Positions 62,869 through 64,000 of a DNA stretch of 64,000 bases are shown here, piece after piece. The stretch is from assembly GCA_965112735.1 (NCBI GenBank), contig OZ218950.1, positions 682,001-746,000 of the forward strand, in the 5' to 3' direction. The notes under the pieces are model-generated. The model saw only the letters and a program-made list of their open reading frames with translations, was not told where the DNA came from and searched no databases. The stretch comes from Phaeosaccion multiseriatum (taxonomy: Eukaryota > Ochrophyta, other classes). The position numbers and the translations under genes are program-made. Each line of letters starts with the position of its first letter. The stretch's first letter is position 1.

Positions 62869-64000
62869 CCCTGCACAAGGCCGCGGCGAGGCTCAGCACA
62901 AAGAGCAGAGACGGCCACCTCCCTCCCACACACGAGACCTTTCGACGCCTCCAGCAAGCGCACGTCGACGAGAGCCTCGAAGAGATCAACACAGCAGCAA
63001 CAGCAGCCAGGGAGTACGCCAGAACCCAGGTGCAGGAGCACCCCGAGAATGGCAACGACGTCACCAGAGAGGAGATCAGCACAGCCATGCTGCTGACCTA
63101 CCGGAGGGTCAACTACTGGAAGGGCCAAGGAGCAGACGGGCGCAGGGCGAGCCACGTCAAGTACCCCCCGGACAGCCCCCAGGAGTACGCAATCGTGGAG
63201 GCTCTGACTGACACCTACGAGCTGCTCCGAACGGGGGACACTCCACTGCCTCCACAGCTCGCCAAACGGTGGTTCAGCACCAGCGCCGCAGCCCTCGGCG
63301 AGAAAGCGCGTCCTGTGACATCCCCCAACCTCTACCGCAGCCTCGTGGAGAGCTGTCACATGAAGCTCATCGCGGACAGGGTGGGCCCAGAGCTCAGAAG
63401 CGCAGGACAGCTAGCGGTAGCGGTCAGAGGCGGAGGGGAAACACACGCCGCAGCAGCCCAGCTAGCGCACGATGCCGGCAAAACCGTCGTGCTGCATGAC
63501 ATCACCAAGGCCTACACCCGCGTGTCGCGTGCCAGAGGCGTCCTTGCCTCAGGCGCACTCCCTACCATCGACCCAGCAGGCATCAACTACGCCATCGCCA
63601 GCCTCTCCCACGCCTCCGCCCACAACGCCCTCACACCAGACGGCACCCAGACCATCCACCAGAGCTCCGGAGTCAACCAAGGAGCACCAGAAGGGCCTCT
63701 CATGTTCGCAGCCGCCATCCACCCAGTGCTGAAAGTTCAGAACACAGCCGACACCGCAGCGAACCGCCCCACCATCTCCGCCTACGCAGACGACCTCATG
63801 GACCAGCTGGAACCCGACGCACCCCTACAGACCTACGCCCCACGCCATGCCCATCTCCAAGCCCAATTCCGAGGCTTGGGCCTCGAGTTCAACGAGAGGA
63901 AAACGGTTTACCTCATGGGCAAAGGCAAGCAGCCAACACAGGCTGACAGGGACCACGCCCAACGGCAGGGCGCCACACTTGCCACCGAGGGTACCGTGGT
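62869..64000 (+). mobile_element. Retroelement copy g, 5'-truncated, cut by window end
   Basis: The copy begins inside ORF2 (about residue 647, LHKAAARLST) right after CTTCTCGCACCC of gene B, with an 11-bp microhomology (CCTGCACAAGG) to the element at the junction. It has several substitutions not found in the other copies (for example TTTCGACGCC near 62940, AACTACTGG near 63111, GTCCTTGCC near 63540). It is therefore an independent, somewhat diverged insertion. Confidence 0.88.
62871..64000 (+). CDS. ORF2 fragment, reverse transcriptase (copy g), open to window end
   Basis: In frame from the first element codon to the window edge (376 codons). The C-run near 63164 has the intact 6 C, so the helical region and RT domain (HDITKAYTRV, GVNQGAPEGPL, YADD) are continuous. 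It lacks the N-terminal RING region and a start codon of its own, and is probably non-functional. Confidence 0.8.
   Translation, partial: MHKAAARLSTKSRDGHLPPTHETFRRLQQAHVDESLEEINTAATAAREYARTQVQEHPENGNDVTREEISTAMLLTYRRVNYWKGQGADGRRASHVKYPPDSPQEYAIVEALTDTYELLRTGDTPLPPQLAKRWFSTSAAALGEKARPVTSPNLYRSLVESCHMKLIADRVGPELRSAGQLAVAVRGGGETHAAAAQLAHDAGKTVVLHDITKAYTRVSRARGVLASGALPTIDPAGINYAIASLSHASAHNALTPDGTQTIHQSSGVNQGAPEGPLMFAAAIHPVLKVQNTADTAANRPTISAYADDLMDQLEPDAPLQTYAPRHAHLQAQFRGLGLEFNERKTVYLMGKGKQPTQADRDHAQRQGATLATEGTV

Overview
The window is eukaryotic nuclear DNA. It is GC-rich and gene-dense, with spliceosomal (GT-AG) introns, long microsatellites, a near-consensus Kozak start (gccaccATGG), and many copies of one non-LTR retrotransposon. 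No rRNA, tRNA, CRISPR or bacterial-style operon was seen. The host gene called B here encodes tandem C-x4-C-x9-C-x2-H modules of the kind often annotated 'WRKY19-like' in stramenopile and other algal or oomycete genomes. A stramenopile or other protist alga is therefore the best guess, but the sequence does not fix the taxon.

Two things fill the window. The first is a tandem array of host B-A cassettes, all on the minus strand: B units near 11.6, 16.5-37.9 (interrupted), 40.9, 47.1, 49.9, 56.0 and 62.0 kb, alternating with A units near 12.2-16.0, 38.4-39.5, 42.9-46.6, 48.9-49.5, 51.6-55.5 and 57.6-61.5 kb. Gene B encodes 6 to 11 zinc-binding repeats followed by a conserved basic C-terminal domain. 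Gene A is a seven-exon gene of about 710-760 codons with an acidic poly-Glu tract in exon 6. It looks intact in units 1, 3 and 6, is collapsed in units 2 and 4, and is frameshifted in unit 5.

The second is a 6.7-kb non-LTR retrotransposon on the plus strand. It has three full-length copies (17275-24006, 24320-31059, 31141-37882) and seven truncated or window-cut copies (six in 1-11545, one at 62869-64000). ORF1 encodes C2H2-type and Cys-rich zinc fingers. ORF2 encodes two RING-like fingers, a reverse transcriptase with a YADD active site, a CCHC knuckle and a restriction-like endonuclease.

The main result is where these copies sit. Every junction visible here falls at the same point inside the zinc-finger codons of gene B, always antisense to B, at (C/G)TCGCA^CCCCTCAACAG on the plus strand. 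At each of the three full-length copies the variable first base of the duplicated target matches on both flanks. One B gene (37915 down to 16461) has been hit three times in three different finger repeats and reads through in frame once the elements are ignored. This looks like a target-specific element that uses a repetitive protein-coding zinc-finger motif as its landing site, comparable in logic to R2 in rDNA or NeSL/CRE in spliced-leader genes, but with a target I do not recognise as described.

The left 11.5 kb is a secondary structure: a tandem array with a period of about 4.1 kb made of two kinds of 5'-truncated copy separated by an identical 82-bp piece of gene B. No copy of the element is fully intact. 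The disabling changes are mostly one- or two-base changes in C or G homopolymers, which could be real decay or assembly error.
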